This document shows positions 10,605 through 20,929 of a stretch of DNA of 64,000 nt, piece after piece (position 1 is the stretch's first letter; the number at the start of each line of letters is the position of its first letter). This DNA comes from Bos javanicus (taxonomy: Eukaryota; Chordata; Mammalia; Artiodactyla; Bovidae). The position numbers and the translations under genes are program-made. Below the pieces are notes generated by a model. The model made no database searches. It was given only the letters and a program-made list of their open reading frames with translations, and was not told the DNA's origin. Location: positions 78,486,501 through 78,550,500 of the forward strand of contig NC_083869.1 in the NCBI RefSeq assembly GCF_032452875.1. Direction: 5' to 3'.

Positions 10605-10651
10605 TTGAATGGTTAACATTTATTAGGTACCTACTATACAATAAACATAAT
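10605..10651 (+). repeat. MIR-like left half, split by BovB
   Basis: 'aacatttattaggtacctactata' resembles the start of a MIR-type repeat. A possible continuation ('tacactag...ctggggatgg') follows the BovB at 14204-14235, so the BovB may have inserted into a MIR. Confidence 0.45.
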
Positions 10652-10708
10652 GCAGGTGGCTATAAAACATAGCGCGGGTGGCTGCGACAGTGCACATAGC
10701 GCAGCTGA

Positions 10709-10930
10709 GAGGAGCTACCCCACTCTGGAGGCCAGGGGTGGCAGCCGGGAGGAGCAACCCCACGTCCAAGAAGCGGTGGCTGTGTAGGCGCAGGAGGGCC
10801 TAGAGGAGCTACTCCACGTTCAAGGTCAGGAGGGGTGGCGGTGAGGAGATACCCTTCATCCAAGGTAAGGAGCAGCGGCTGCACTTTGCTGGAGAAGCTG
10901 TGAAGAAATACCCCATGCCCAAGGTAAGAG
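10709..10930 (+). repeat. Five imperfect repeats in BovB 5'UTR
   Basis: Units begin GAGGAG or GAAGAA followed by an ACCCC-like and CCAAGG-like block at 10709, 10749, 10803, 10843 and 10902. The spacing alternates about 40, 54, 40 and 59 nt. This array is upstream of the first long ORF, where an RTE promoter or translation leader would lie; a regulatory role is only inference. Confidence 0.75.
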
Positions 10931-10943
10931 AAACCCAAGTAAT

Positions 10944-12608
10944 ATGGTAGGTGTTGCGAGAGGGCATCAGAGGGCAGACACACTGAAACCATACTCACAG
11001 GAAACTAGTCAATCTAATTACACTAGGACCACAGCCTTGTCTAACTCAATAAAACTAAGCCATGCCCGTGGGGCCACCCAAGACAGGCAGGACCTGGTGG
11101 GGAGGGCTGACAGAATGCGGTCCACTGGAGAAGGGAAAGTCAAACCACTTCAGTATTCTTGCCTTGAGAACCCCATGAACAGTATGAAAAGGCAAAATGA
11201 TAGGATACTGAAAGAGAAACTCCTCAGGTCAGTAGGTGCCCAATATGTTACTGGAAATCAGTGGAGAAATAACTCCAGAAAGAATGAAGGGATGGAGCCA
11301 AAGCAAAAACAATACCCAGCTGTGGATATGACTGGTGATAGAAGCAAGGTCCAATGCTGTAAAGAGCAATATTGCATAGGAACCTGGAATATCAGGTCCA
11401 TGAATCAAGGCAAATTGGAAGTGGTCAAACAGAAGATGGCAAGAGTGAATGTCGACATTCTAAGAATTAGCAAGCTAAAATGGACTGGAAAGGGTGAATT
11501 TAACTCAGATGACTATTATATCTACTACTGCGGGCAGGAATCCCTTAGAAGAAATGGAGTAGCCATCATGGTTAACAAAAGAGTCTGAAATGCAGTACTT
11601 GGATGCAATCTCAAAAACGACAGAATGATCTCTGTTCGTTTTCAAGGCAAATCATTCAATATCACAGTAATCCCAGTCTATGCCCCAACCAGTAACACTG
11701 AAGAAGCTGAAGTTGAACGGTTCTATGAAGACCTACAAGATCTTTTAGAACTAACACCCAAAAAAGATGTCCTTTTCATTGTAGGGGACTGGAATGCAAA
11801 AGTAGGAAGTCAAGAAACACCTGGAATAACAGGCAAATTTGGCCTTGGAATACAGAATGAAGCAGGGCAAAGACTAATAGACTTTTGCCAAGAAAATGCA
11901 CTGGTCATAGCAAACACCCTCTTCCAACAACACAAGAGAAGACTCTACACATGGACATCACCAGATGGTCAACACCGAAATCAGATTGATTATATTCTTT
12001 GCAGCCAAAGATGGAGAAGCTCTATACAGTCAGCAAAAGCAAGACTGGGAGCTGACTGTGGCTCAGATCATGAACTCCTTATTGCCAAATTCAGACTTAA
12101 ATTGAAGAAAGTAGAGAAAATCACTAGACCATTGAGGTATGACCTAAATCAAATCCCTTATGATTATACAGTGGAAGTGAGAAATAGATTTAAGGCCCTA
12201 GATCTGATAGATAGAGTGCCTGATGAACTATGGACTGAGGTTCGTGACATTGTACAGGAGACAGGGATCAAGACCGTCCCCATGGAAAAGAAATGCAAAA
12301 AAGCAAAATGGCTGTCTGGAGAGGCCTTACAAATACCTGTGAAAAGAAGAGAAGTGAAAAGCAAAGGAGAAAAGGAAAGATATAAGCATCTGAATGCAGA
12401 GTTCCAAAGAATAGCAAGAGGAGATAAGAAAGCCTTCCTCAGAGATCAGTGCAAAGAAATAGAGGAAAACAACAGAATGGGAAAGACTAGAGATCTCTTC
12501 AAGAAAATTAGAGATACCAAGGGAACATTTCATGTAAAGATGGGCTTGATAAAGGACAGAAATGGTATAGACCTAACAGAAGCAGAAGATATTAAGAAGA
12601 GGTGGTAG
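10944..12608 (+). pseudogene. BovB endonuclease domain, stop-interrupted
   Basis: 10944-11588 and 11625-12608 are in the same frame, split only by TGA at 11586-11588 where the family has CGA (CpG decay). Endonuclease motifs are visible: IGTWNIRSMN, VYAPTSNTEEAE, VGDWNAKVGS and GSDHELL. The enzyme would nick target DNA to prime reverse transcription. The position of the catalytic glutamate (ISELKW in the family) reads ISKLKW, with Lys at 11472-11474. The frame ends at TAG 12606-12608 and meets another stop, TAA, at 12630-12632. It cannot encode an active protein. Confidence 0.92.
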
Positions 12609-12662
12609 GAATACACAGAACTGTACAAATAAGATCTTCATGATCAAGATAATCACAATGGT

Positions 12663-13202
12663 GTGATCACTCACCTAGAGTCAGACATCCTGGAATGTGA
12701 AGTCAAGTGGGCCTTAGAAAGCATCAGTACGAACAAAGCTAGTGGAGGTGATGAAATTCCAGTTGAGCTATTTCAAATTCTGAAAGATGATGCTGTGGAA
12801 GTCCTGCACTCAATATGCCAGCAAATTTGGAAAACTCAGCAGTGGCCCCAGGGCTGGAAAAGGTCAGTTTTCATTCCAATCCCAAAGAAAGGCAATGCCA
12901 AAGAATGCTCAAACTACCTCACAATTGCGCTCATCTCACACACTAGTAAAGTAATGCTCAATATTCCCCAAGCCAGGCTTCAGCAGTACGTGAACCATGA
13001 ACTTCCTGATGTTCAAGCTGGTTTTAGAAAAGGCAGAGGAACCAGAGATCAAATTACCAACATCAGCTGGATCATGAAAAAAGCAAGAGAGTTCCAGAAA
13101 ACATCTATTTCTGCTTTGTTCACAATGCCAAAGCCTTTAATCGTGTGGATCACAATAAACTGTGGAAAATTCTTCAAGAGATGGGAATACCAGACCACCT
13201 GA
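12663..13202 (+). pseudogene. BovB reverse transcriptase N-terminal part, frameshifted
   Basis: In the same frame as the upstream endonuclease. It shows ALESISTNKASGGDEIPVEL, FKRSVFIPIPKKG-type wording and FRKGRGTRDQI. A one-base deletion in an A run near 13100 moves the frame, so the last ~30 residues are not RT. The rest of the RT continues in another frame with a TAA near 13276, and its catalytic box at 13421-13432 reads YGDD instead of YADD. A further one-base loss near 13440 follows. Confidence 0.9.
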
Positions 13203-13440
13203 CCTGCCCCTTGAGAAACCTATATGCAGGTGAGGAAGCAACAGTTAGAACTGGACATGGAATAACAGACTGGTTCTAAATAGGAAAAGGAGTACGTCAA
13301 GGCTGTCTATTGTCACCCTGCTTATTTAACTTCTATACAGAGTACATCATGAGAAACCCTGGGCTGGAAGAAGCACAAGCTGGAATCAAGATTGCCAGGA
13401 GAAATATCAATAACCTCAGATATGGAGATGACACCACCCT

Positions 13441-13689
13441 ATGGCAGAAAGTGAAGAGGAATTAAAAAGCCTCTTGATGAAAGTGAAAGAGGAGAGTAAA
13501 GAAGTTGGCTTAAAGCTCAACATTCAGAAAACGAAGATCATGGCATCTGGTCCCATCACTTCATGGGAAATAGATGGGAAACAGTGGAAACAGTGTCAGA
13601 CTTTATTTTTCTGGGCTCCAAAACCACTGAAAATGGTGATTGAAACCATGAAATTAAAAGACGCTTACTCCTTGGAAGGAAAGTTATGA
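13441..13689 (+). pseudogene. BovB RT thumb remnant
   Basis: MAESEEELKSLLMKVKEE and KLNIQKTKIMASGPITSWEI are recognisable, after which a one-base loss near 13575 breaks the frame. The C-terminal domain downstream (to about 14170) has further stops, for example TGG to TAG near 13848. It is part of the BovB at 10652-14203. Confidence 0.88.
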
Positions 13690-14235
13690 CCAACTTAGAT
13701 AGCATATTCAAAAGCAGAGACATTACTTTGCCAACAAAGGTCTGTCTAGTCAAAGCTATGGTTTTTCCAGTGGTCATGTATGGATGTGAGAGTTGGACTG
13801 TGAAGAAAGCTGAGCAGCGAAGAATTGATGCTTTTGAACTGTGGTGTTAGAGAAGACTCTTGAGAGTCCTTTGGACTGCAAGGAGATCCAACCAGTCCAT
13901 CCTAAAGGAGATTAGTCCTGGGTGTTCATTGGAAGGACTGATGCTGAGGCTGAAGCTCCTGTACTTTGGCCACTTCATGCGAAGAGTTGACTCATTGGAA
14001 AAACTCTGATGCTGGAAGGGATTGGGGGCAGGAGGAGAAGGGGATGACAGAGGATGAGATGGCTGGATGGCATCACCGACTCAATGGACATGAGTTTGGG
14101 TAAACTCTGGGAGATGGTTATGAACAGGCTGGCCTGGCATGCTGCAATTCATGGGGTCACCAAGAGTTGGACACGACTAAGTGACTGAACTGAACTGAAC
14201 TGATACACTAGCCCCATTAGATTCTGGGGATGGAA

Positions 14236-14865
14236 GAGGTAAAAGTATCTTCATCAGTCTCAAGGGTTTTGTGGTCTTGTTGACATTCTGCAAGAAAGAG
14301 ATATGGGCATATAGATAAGAAAAAGATATGGTTAGTCTACTTGTTGCTAAGGTGATGATCACTGCTTATAGTATAAGTGACATTCCCTGCAGGCTAATGT
14401 AGGGAGACAAGATGACCAGCTGAAGAAATATTATCCTTGTGGTTAAAGACATAGCACTATGCTGGCATAGAGGAATTCCTGTGGAGAGAATCAGCAACAA
14501 AAAACAAAGGACTACATTTAACATTTCTCATCAATTTATCCTACCCGTACTCTAGTTTCTCTTTACATATGTTACCATCTATGATACAGAGATTATTTCA
14601 GTGGAAAATAGTACTCAACACTTGTGGCCACAGAAATACATATGGAGAAAGATCCTGAGCAGTGTCCAGTGTGACTGAGTAATGAGATTCTTCATTCTCC
14701 ATTCTCTTCATTCCCCTATACTCCTCTTTTACTCTTTGTCTTCCCTACCCTTTCCCTCTTCCTCCTCCTCTTTTCTTCCTTAGTTTCTGCTTCTACTCCT
14801 TCTCCCATTTCCTTTATAAAGGTAATGCACTCTTTTTAAATTTTATTATCTGATTTTCTTTCAGC
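14236..14865. other. Unassigned stretch with pyrimidine-rich tract
   Basis: A pyrimidine-rich tract spans about 14690-14815. No gene or recognised repeat. Confidence 0.45.
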
Positions 14866-14955
14866 CTATTAATTTATTTATTTGGCTGAATCAGGTCTTA
14901 GATGCAGCACGCAGGATCTTCATTCTCTCATGCAGGATCTTTTGTTGTGGTGAGT
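14866..14955 (-). repeat. CHR-type SINE fragment, antisense
   Basis: 'tttatttatttggctgaatcagg' followed by 'cttagatgcagcacgcagg' and 'ttttgttgtggtgagtgc' is the antisense 3' side of a CHR SINE. It is cut off by the adjoining Bov-tA, which probably landed within it. Confidence 0.7.
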
Positions 14956-15161
14956 GCATGCCCAGTTGCTCAGTCTTATCCGATTCTGCAACCATGGACT
15001 GTAGCCCACCAGGTTCCTCTGTCCATGGGGATTCTCCAGGCAAAAATACTGGAGTGGGTTGCCATGCCCTCCTTCAAGGGATCTTCCCAACCCAGCTATT
15101 GAACCCAGGTCTCCCGCATTGGAGGCAGATTCTTTACCATCTGAGCCACCAGGGGAGGCTG
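14956..15161 (-). repeat. Bov-tA SINE, antisense
   Basis: The antisense BovA body ('ttgctcagtcttatccgattctgc', 'ctccaggcaaaaatactggagtgggttgcc') is followed by the antisense tRNA-derived head ('accatctgagccaccaggg'). The order is complete for a ~205-bp Bov-tA. Confidence 0.93.
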
Positions 15162-16452
15162 GAAAATACAATGAACACCCAAAAATTCTTGCTACTTTTG
15201 CTGCTTTTAAAATTACTCATTATATCTTCTCTTTCCCTTTTTTGCCCTTGCTCTCTCCTCCTTTAGTTATGGGTACACCTTTCAAAATTACATTGTAGAC
15301 ATCTTCACACTTCCCACTTCACATTTCACACAAAAATACGTCAACATGTAACTGCTGAGGACAAAGGCGTTCTCCTGAATGATTACAATGTCAGTTAACA
15401 AATGAGGTTAACTTTGGTAAATAATATTACCCAATAGACAGTCTGATACCATTTCACCAGTTATTGCAATGACTTGCTTTACAGCAGTCTTTACTGGGGA
15501 AGAGGTGTTCAAACTTTGAGAACCTCACCTACTTTTGCTCACCATAGTCCACTAGTCTGGTTTAATGTGCAACTGTCCTAACATGTTTACAAGTTGGCCA
15601 ATTTTCTTGCAGAGTGTTCCACATTCTGCATTTATCTTATAATTAAATTCTACTTATATTTTTTTTGTTGCTGTAGTATGTGCTTCGTAAACCAGTGCAA
15701 ATCAGAAAGCACACAACTTCAGTTTGACTCATTATTGATAATGTTAAGATAGTGCCCTTGGATATGATAGAGTAGTATCCATTAGACATCTCCATTGAAG
15801 ATGTACCTGTTTCTTTCCTAATCATAAACAAAATTTGAGGTGATACTTTGAGCCTCTCTAAAATTATTTGGTCCCCAAATCTTTCACCCAATTTTTTAAT
15901 ATCAGATGATAATCCTTGCTTAAATGAATGATTATAGCAGAGGTGTAAAATGGTGATTATATAATTCCATAATTTCATTTATACTAAGTAGCTAGCATTC
16001 TTTGGTAAAGAATTATATTCTGACCATTTGTTCTTTTCTTTACTATCTCTATGGACTCATATTTTTGTTTAATTTTTTATATTTTGTTAAGTTCCTTATC
16101 CTTTTAAATTCTTACATTGTCTGAATTTTGGTGACTTGGAACCCTTTTGTGACTCTCTCTTTTTTTTTTTTTCCCCCATCCATCTACCACATTCTGAGCA
16201 GCTCTAAGGGTTAGGTACAGCAATATGTTCCAAGGCCACTGTATTATCCCCAACCCACATCTGGAATCACCACTTTCTCCAAAGAAACCTGATAATTTGG
16301 GGTGTGTAATTTAAACCAAGATCTGAGCACTAAGCGTACTCATGGACACTGGAATTCCTTCTAGTCTCTTTTCAGTAACTTATTACTGACCCTTCCAATT
16401 CCAACCTTCCTCTAATCTTCCTTTGAATCTCTTCCTTCCTCTAGGAGAACAC
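15162..16452. other. Unassigned intergenic stretch
   Basis: Only chance ORFs; a poly-T tract lies near 16151-16172. No repeat family recognised. Confidence 0.4.
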
Positions 16453-18775
16453 TGTTGTTGTTTAGTCCCTAAGTTGTGTCTTACTCTTTGTGATCCCATG
16501 GACTGCAGCACACCAGGCTTCTCTGTTCTTCACTATCTCCAGGAGGTTGTGCAAACTCATGTTCACTGAGTCAATGATGCCATCCAAGTATCTCATCCTC
16601 TGTTGCCCCTTCTCTTGCTGCCCTCAGTCGTTCCCAGTATCAGGTATTTTTTTCCAATGAGTTTACCCTTCTCATCAGATGGTCAAAATATTGGAGCTTC
16701 AGCTTCAGCATCAGTCCTTCCAATAATTCAGGATCGATTTCCTTTAGATTGGCTGGTTTGATTTCCTTACTGTCCAAGAGACTCTCGAGAGTCTTCTTCA
16801 GCATCCACAATTCAAAAGCATCAATTCTTCAGTGCTCAGCATTCTTTAAATCCAACTCTCACATTTGTACATGACTACTGGAAAAAACATAGCTTTGACT
16901 AGATGGACTTTTGTCGGCAATGTGATGTCTACTCAGAGTTTTTCTTCCAATGAGCAGGTGTCTTTTAATTTCATGGCTGTAGTCACTGCCTGCAGTGATT
17001 TTGGAGGCCAAGAAAAACAAATTTATTGCTGTTTCCACTTTTCTCCATCTATTTGCCATGAAACAATGGACCAGATGCCATGATCTTAGTTTTCTGAATG
17101 TTGAGTTTTAAGCCAGCTTTTTAACTCTCCTCTTTTATCTGCATTAAGAGGCTCTTTAGTTCCTCTTCACTTTCTGCCATTAGACTGATATCATCTGCAT
17201 ATCTAAGGTTGTTGATAATTCTCCCTGTAATCTTGATTCCAGTTTGCACTTCATTCAGCCTGTTATTTCACATAATGTACTCTGAATATAAATTAAATAA
17301 GCAGGTGACAATATTTATGTACTCTTTTCCCAATGTGGAACCAGTTCATTGCTTCATGTCCAGTTCTAACTGTTGTTTCTTGATCATCATACAGGTTTAA
17401 CGGGAGACAGGTAAGGTGGTCTGGCATTCCCATCTCTTTAAGAAATTGATCCACACTGTCTAATGCATTAGCATAGTCACTGAAGCAGAAGTAGATGGCT
17501 TTCCATAATTTCCTTGCTTTTTCTATGATTCAACAGATGTTGGCAATTTGATCTCTGGTTCCTCTGGCTTTTCTAAATCCAGCTTTTAAATTTGAGGTTC
17601 TCAATTCACATACTGACAAAACCTAGCTTGAAGAATTTTGAGCATTATGTTGCTAGCATGTGAAATGAGTGCAATTGTACAGTAGTTTGAACATTCTTTG
17701 GCATTGCCTTTCTTCAGGATTAGAATTAAAACTGAGCTTTTCCAGTCCTGTGGTCACTACTTAGTTTTCCAAATTTGCTGGTATGTTGAGTGCAGCACTT
17801 TAACAGCATAATTTTTTAGGATTTGAAATAGCTCAACTGGAATTCCATCACCTCTACTAGCTTTGTTCATAGTAATGCTTCCTAAAGCCCACTTGACGTC
17901 ACACTTCAAGATGTCTGCCTCTAGATGAGTGACCACAACATTGTCATTATCCCAGTCATTAAGACCTTTTTTGTACAGTTTGATGTAGCCTTGACACCGC
18001 TTTCTAATCTCTTCTGTTTCTGTTAGGTCCTTACCATTCCTGTCCTGTATTGTGCCCATCTTCGCATAAAATGCTCCTTTGATATCTTCAATTTTCTTGA
18101 AGAGATTTCTAGTCTTTCCCATTCTATTGTTTTCCTCTATTTCTTTGCTTTGTTCACTTAAGAGGCCTTTCTTATCTCTCCTTGCTATTCTGTCAAACTC
18201 TACATTCAATTTGGTGTATCTTTCCCTTTCTGTTTTGCCTTTCACCCCTCTTTTTTCAGCTATTTGTAAGGCCTCCTCAGACACCATTTGCCTTCTTGCA
18301 TTTCTTTTTCTTGGGGATGATTTTGATCACCATCTCCTGTACAATATTATGAACCTGTGTCCACATTTGTTCAGACACTCTATGCCTTGAATCTATTCAT
18401 CACCTCCACTCTATATTCATAAGGGATTTGATTTAGGGTCAAACCCAAATGGCCTAGTGGTTTTCCCTACTTTTTTCAATTTAAAACTGATTTTGCAATA
18501 AGGAAAGGATGATCTGTTTCACAGTAAGCTCTAGGTATTGTTCTTGCTGTCTGTATATAGCTTCTCCATCTTCAGCTCCAAATAATATAATTAATCTTGG
18601 TATTGACTATCTGGTGATGTCTATGTATAGAGTCATCTCATATTATTGGAAGAGCGTGTTTGCTATGACTAGTGTATTCTCTTGGCAAAACTCTGTTAGC
18701 TTTTGCCCTGCTTCATTTTGTACTCCAAGGTCAAACTTGCCTGTTACTCCAAGTATCTCTTGAGTTCCTTCTTCC
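16453..18775 (-). mobile_element. BovB LINE, 5'-truncated, antisense, diverged
   Basis: The 3' end lies at 16453 ('tgttgttgtttagtccctaag'). It then runs leftward in the element through the C-terminal domain, RT and endonuclease, to about 18775. The catalytic box keeps YADD (antisense at 17190-17201). 17757-18287 on the minus strand is the longest open piece (endonuclease-RT linker, SITMNKASRGDGIPVELFQI). Divergence and frame breaks exceed those of most other copies, so it is probably an older insertion. A CAGAACA/GAGAACA similarity at the flanks is too short to call a TSD. Confidence 0.93.
17757..18287 (-). pseudogene. BovB endonuclease-RT linker and RT start, remnant
   Basis: 176 residues without a stop on the minus strand, with NRMGKTRNLFKKI, LTETEEIRKRCQGY and SITMNKASRGDGIPVELFQI. 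It matches the linker and RT entry of the other BovB copies in the window. Neighbouring parts are in other frames. No host function. Confidence 0.88.
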
Positions 18776-19059
18776 AGAACATGGGTGCACTGCAACACGG
18801 ATCTGTCTATCAGTATCTATCTATCTATGTATCTCATACAATATACAAAAATGAATAAAGAGTTATGATAACCTGACCTCTAATAACATGAAATCTACTA
18901 AAGTTTTCTGTGTTTCAGCAGTTATATTGGGTCCTTTGACTATATTCTGCTAATGGTGAACAATAGGAAGACTCTGTTCAAAAATTAACACAGAATGACT
19001 CTCTTTGTACTTGTGTCATCATTCAGACACACAATTGCAATTTTTTTTCAATATTAGGA
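18776..19059. other. Unassigned stretch with TCTA microsatellite
   Basis: A short (TCTA)n tract lies at about 18808-18830. Nothing else recognised. Confidence 0.45.
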
Positions 19060-19929
19060 ATTGCCTTATTGACCACTTTTCATTTGACTTTTTAACAAAA
19101 TAGTTCAACATCAATACAATTCAAAAGTCAAGGATATAAAAGTGTATGGTGGGAGAAGTTCATCCCTATTGCCTCCGCTCTACCCTCACTCACCTAGTTG
19201 GTGGAACCATTTCAATATTTTATGTCTTATCCTTTTGTGTTTATCTTTGAGAAATAAAAAATTCTCCCTTTCTCTTACCAAATATCTGTATATGTATATG
19301 TCTGTGTGCATATGTGTTTGTATCTTTTTAAATTTAATAATGTATACCTAAATTACTATCAGTTAATATAGATATTATTCCTCATTCCTCATTCTTTTAA
19401 CAGTGCAAATGTATCATAGTTTATTTAACCAATTTCCTACTGATGGGAATTGTTGGTGTTTGTAATATTTTGCTATTTGTCAGATATGTCAGAATGAATA
19501 GCCTTGTGCATCTGATGCTTCATATTTCTGAAGGTATATTTTCAAGGTAAATTCCTGGAAAGAGCAGTGCTTGGCAAAAGGATTTTTGAATTTGTGGCAT
19601 TTTAAAATACTCCCAAATCCTCTTCCTTAGCTTGACTTGACTTTATACCTGCATCAGCACTATAGGAGAATGATGGGTTTCTATACCAAAATCCCCAACA
19701 GAGTGTTGCCAAGTCTTTGAGCATTTGCCATTTGATAAGTAAGAGATGGTCTCATGTAGCCATCACTCACATGTGCTTATATGAGTGAAACTGAATGCGT
19801 TTTTATATTTAAAGTATTTGTATGTCTTTTCTTGTAAATTGTCTGTTCACATTTTACCCACACTTTTTCCTACAATATTTTGATCTGTTTTCATTGTTGT
19901 TGTCCTTTTAACAGTCCTTTATATATCTT
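19060..19929 (-). mobile_element. Old L1 (L1M type) 3'UTR, antisense
   Basis: The order 'tatttaaccaatttcctactgatggg', 'gaatagccttgtgcat', 'aggtaaattcctggaaag', 'ttgtaaattgtctgttcac' follows the antisense 3'UTR of ancient L1M elements. It ends where a BovB begins. Confidence 0.7.
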
Positions 19930-20545
19930 CCTCTTGAGAAATTTGTATGCAGGTCAAGAAGCAACAGTTAGAACTGGACATAGAAAAACAGACTGGTTGC
20001 AAATACAAAAAGGAGTACGTCAAGGCTGTATATTGTCACCCTGCTTATTTAACTTATATGCAGAGTACATCATGAGAAACGCTGGGCTGGAAGAAGCACA
20101 AGCTGGAATCAAGATTGCCGGGAGAAATATCAATAACCTCAGATATGCAGATGACACCACCCTTATGGCAGAAAGTGAAGAGGAACTCAAAAGCCTCTTG
20201 ATGAAAGTGAAAGTGGAGAGTGAAAAAGTTGGCTTAAAGCTCAACATTCAGAAAACGAAGATCATGGCATCTGGTCCCATTACTTCATGGGAAATAGATG
20301 GGGAAACAGTGGAAACAGTGTTAGACTTTATTTTTCTGGACTCCAAAATCACTGCAGATGGTCACTGCAGCCATGAAATTAAAAGACGCTTACTCCTTGG
20401 AAGGAAAGTTATGACCAACTTAGATAGCATATTCAAAAGCAGAGACATTACTTTGCCAACAAAGGTTCGTCTAGTCAAGGCTATGGTTTTTCCCGTGGTC
20501 ATGTATGGATGTGAGAGTTGGACTGTGATGAAAGCTGAGCACTGA
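19880..20545 (+). pseudogene. BovB RT palm/thumb ORF ending at a recurrent stop
   Basis: 221 residues; the first ~17 come from flanking DNA. Then LLRNLYAGQEATVRTGH, GVRQGCILSPCLFNLY, LRYADDTTLMAESEEELKSL and VVMYGCESWTVMKAEH. The stop replaces the arginine codon of the family's AERRRID motif (CGA to TGA). Lacking endonuclease and RT fingers, it cannot be an active enzyme. Confidence 0.9.
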
Positions 20546-20929
20546 AGAATTGATGCTTTTGAACTGTGGTGTGGGAGAAGACTCTTGAGAGCCCCTTGGA
20601 CTGCAAGGAGATCCAACCAGTCCATTCTGAAGGAGATCAGCCCTGGGTGTTCTTTGGAAGGAATGATGCTAAAGCTGAAACTCCAGTACTTTGGCCACCT
20701 CATGCGAAGAGTTGACTCATTGGAAAAGACTCTGATGCTGGGAGGGATTGGGGGCAGGTGAAGAAGGGGACGACAGAGGATAAGATGGCTGGATGGCATC
20801 ACCTACTCGATGGACGTGAGTCTCAGTGAACTCCGGGAGTTGGTGATGGACAGGGAGGCCTGGCGTGCTGCGATTCATGGGGTCGCAAAGAGTCAGACAT
20901 GACTGAGCAACTGAACTGAACTGAACTGA
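19930..20929 (+). mobile_element. BovB LINE, 5'-truncated, sense
   Basis: It begins in the RT ('cctcttgagaaatttgtatgc') and ends in ACTGA repeats at 20909-20929. One frame is open from the junction to TGA at 20543-20545. The C-terminal domain continues in that frame after the stop. Similarity to the other copies is high, so it is relatively young. No TSD found. Confidence 0.95.

Larger units (their letters stand above)
10652..14203 (+). mobile_element. Near-full-length BovB LINE (RTE clade), inactive
   Basis: The longest and most complete BovB in the window, about 3.55 kb. It has a GC-richer 5'UTR with five related blocks (10709-10930), a segment at 11122-11180 homologous to the BovA SINE body, an apurinic-type endonuclease region (about 11330-12110), a linker, an RT (about 12660-13470), a C-terminal domain and ACTGA repeats at 14184-14203. 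One frame runs from 10944 to about 13100, broken by three stops; several frameshifts follow. It may sit inside a MIR. It lies far from any recognisable host gene. Confidence 0.96.

Noticed and set aside
10660..10998. 112-aa antisense proline-rich ORF
   Set aside because: It is the reverse strand of the GC-rich BovB 5'UTR repeats.
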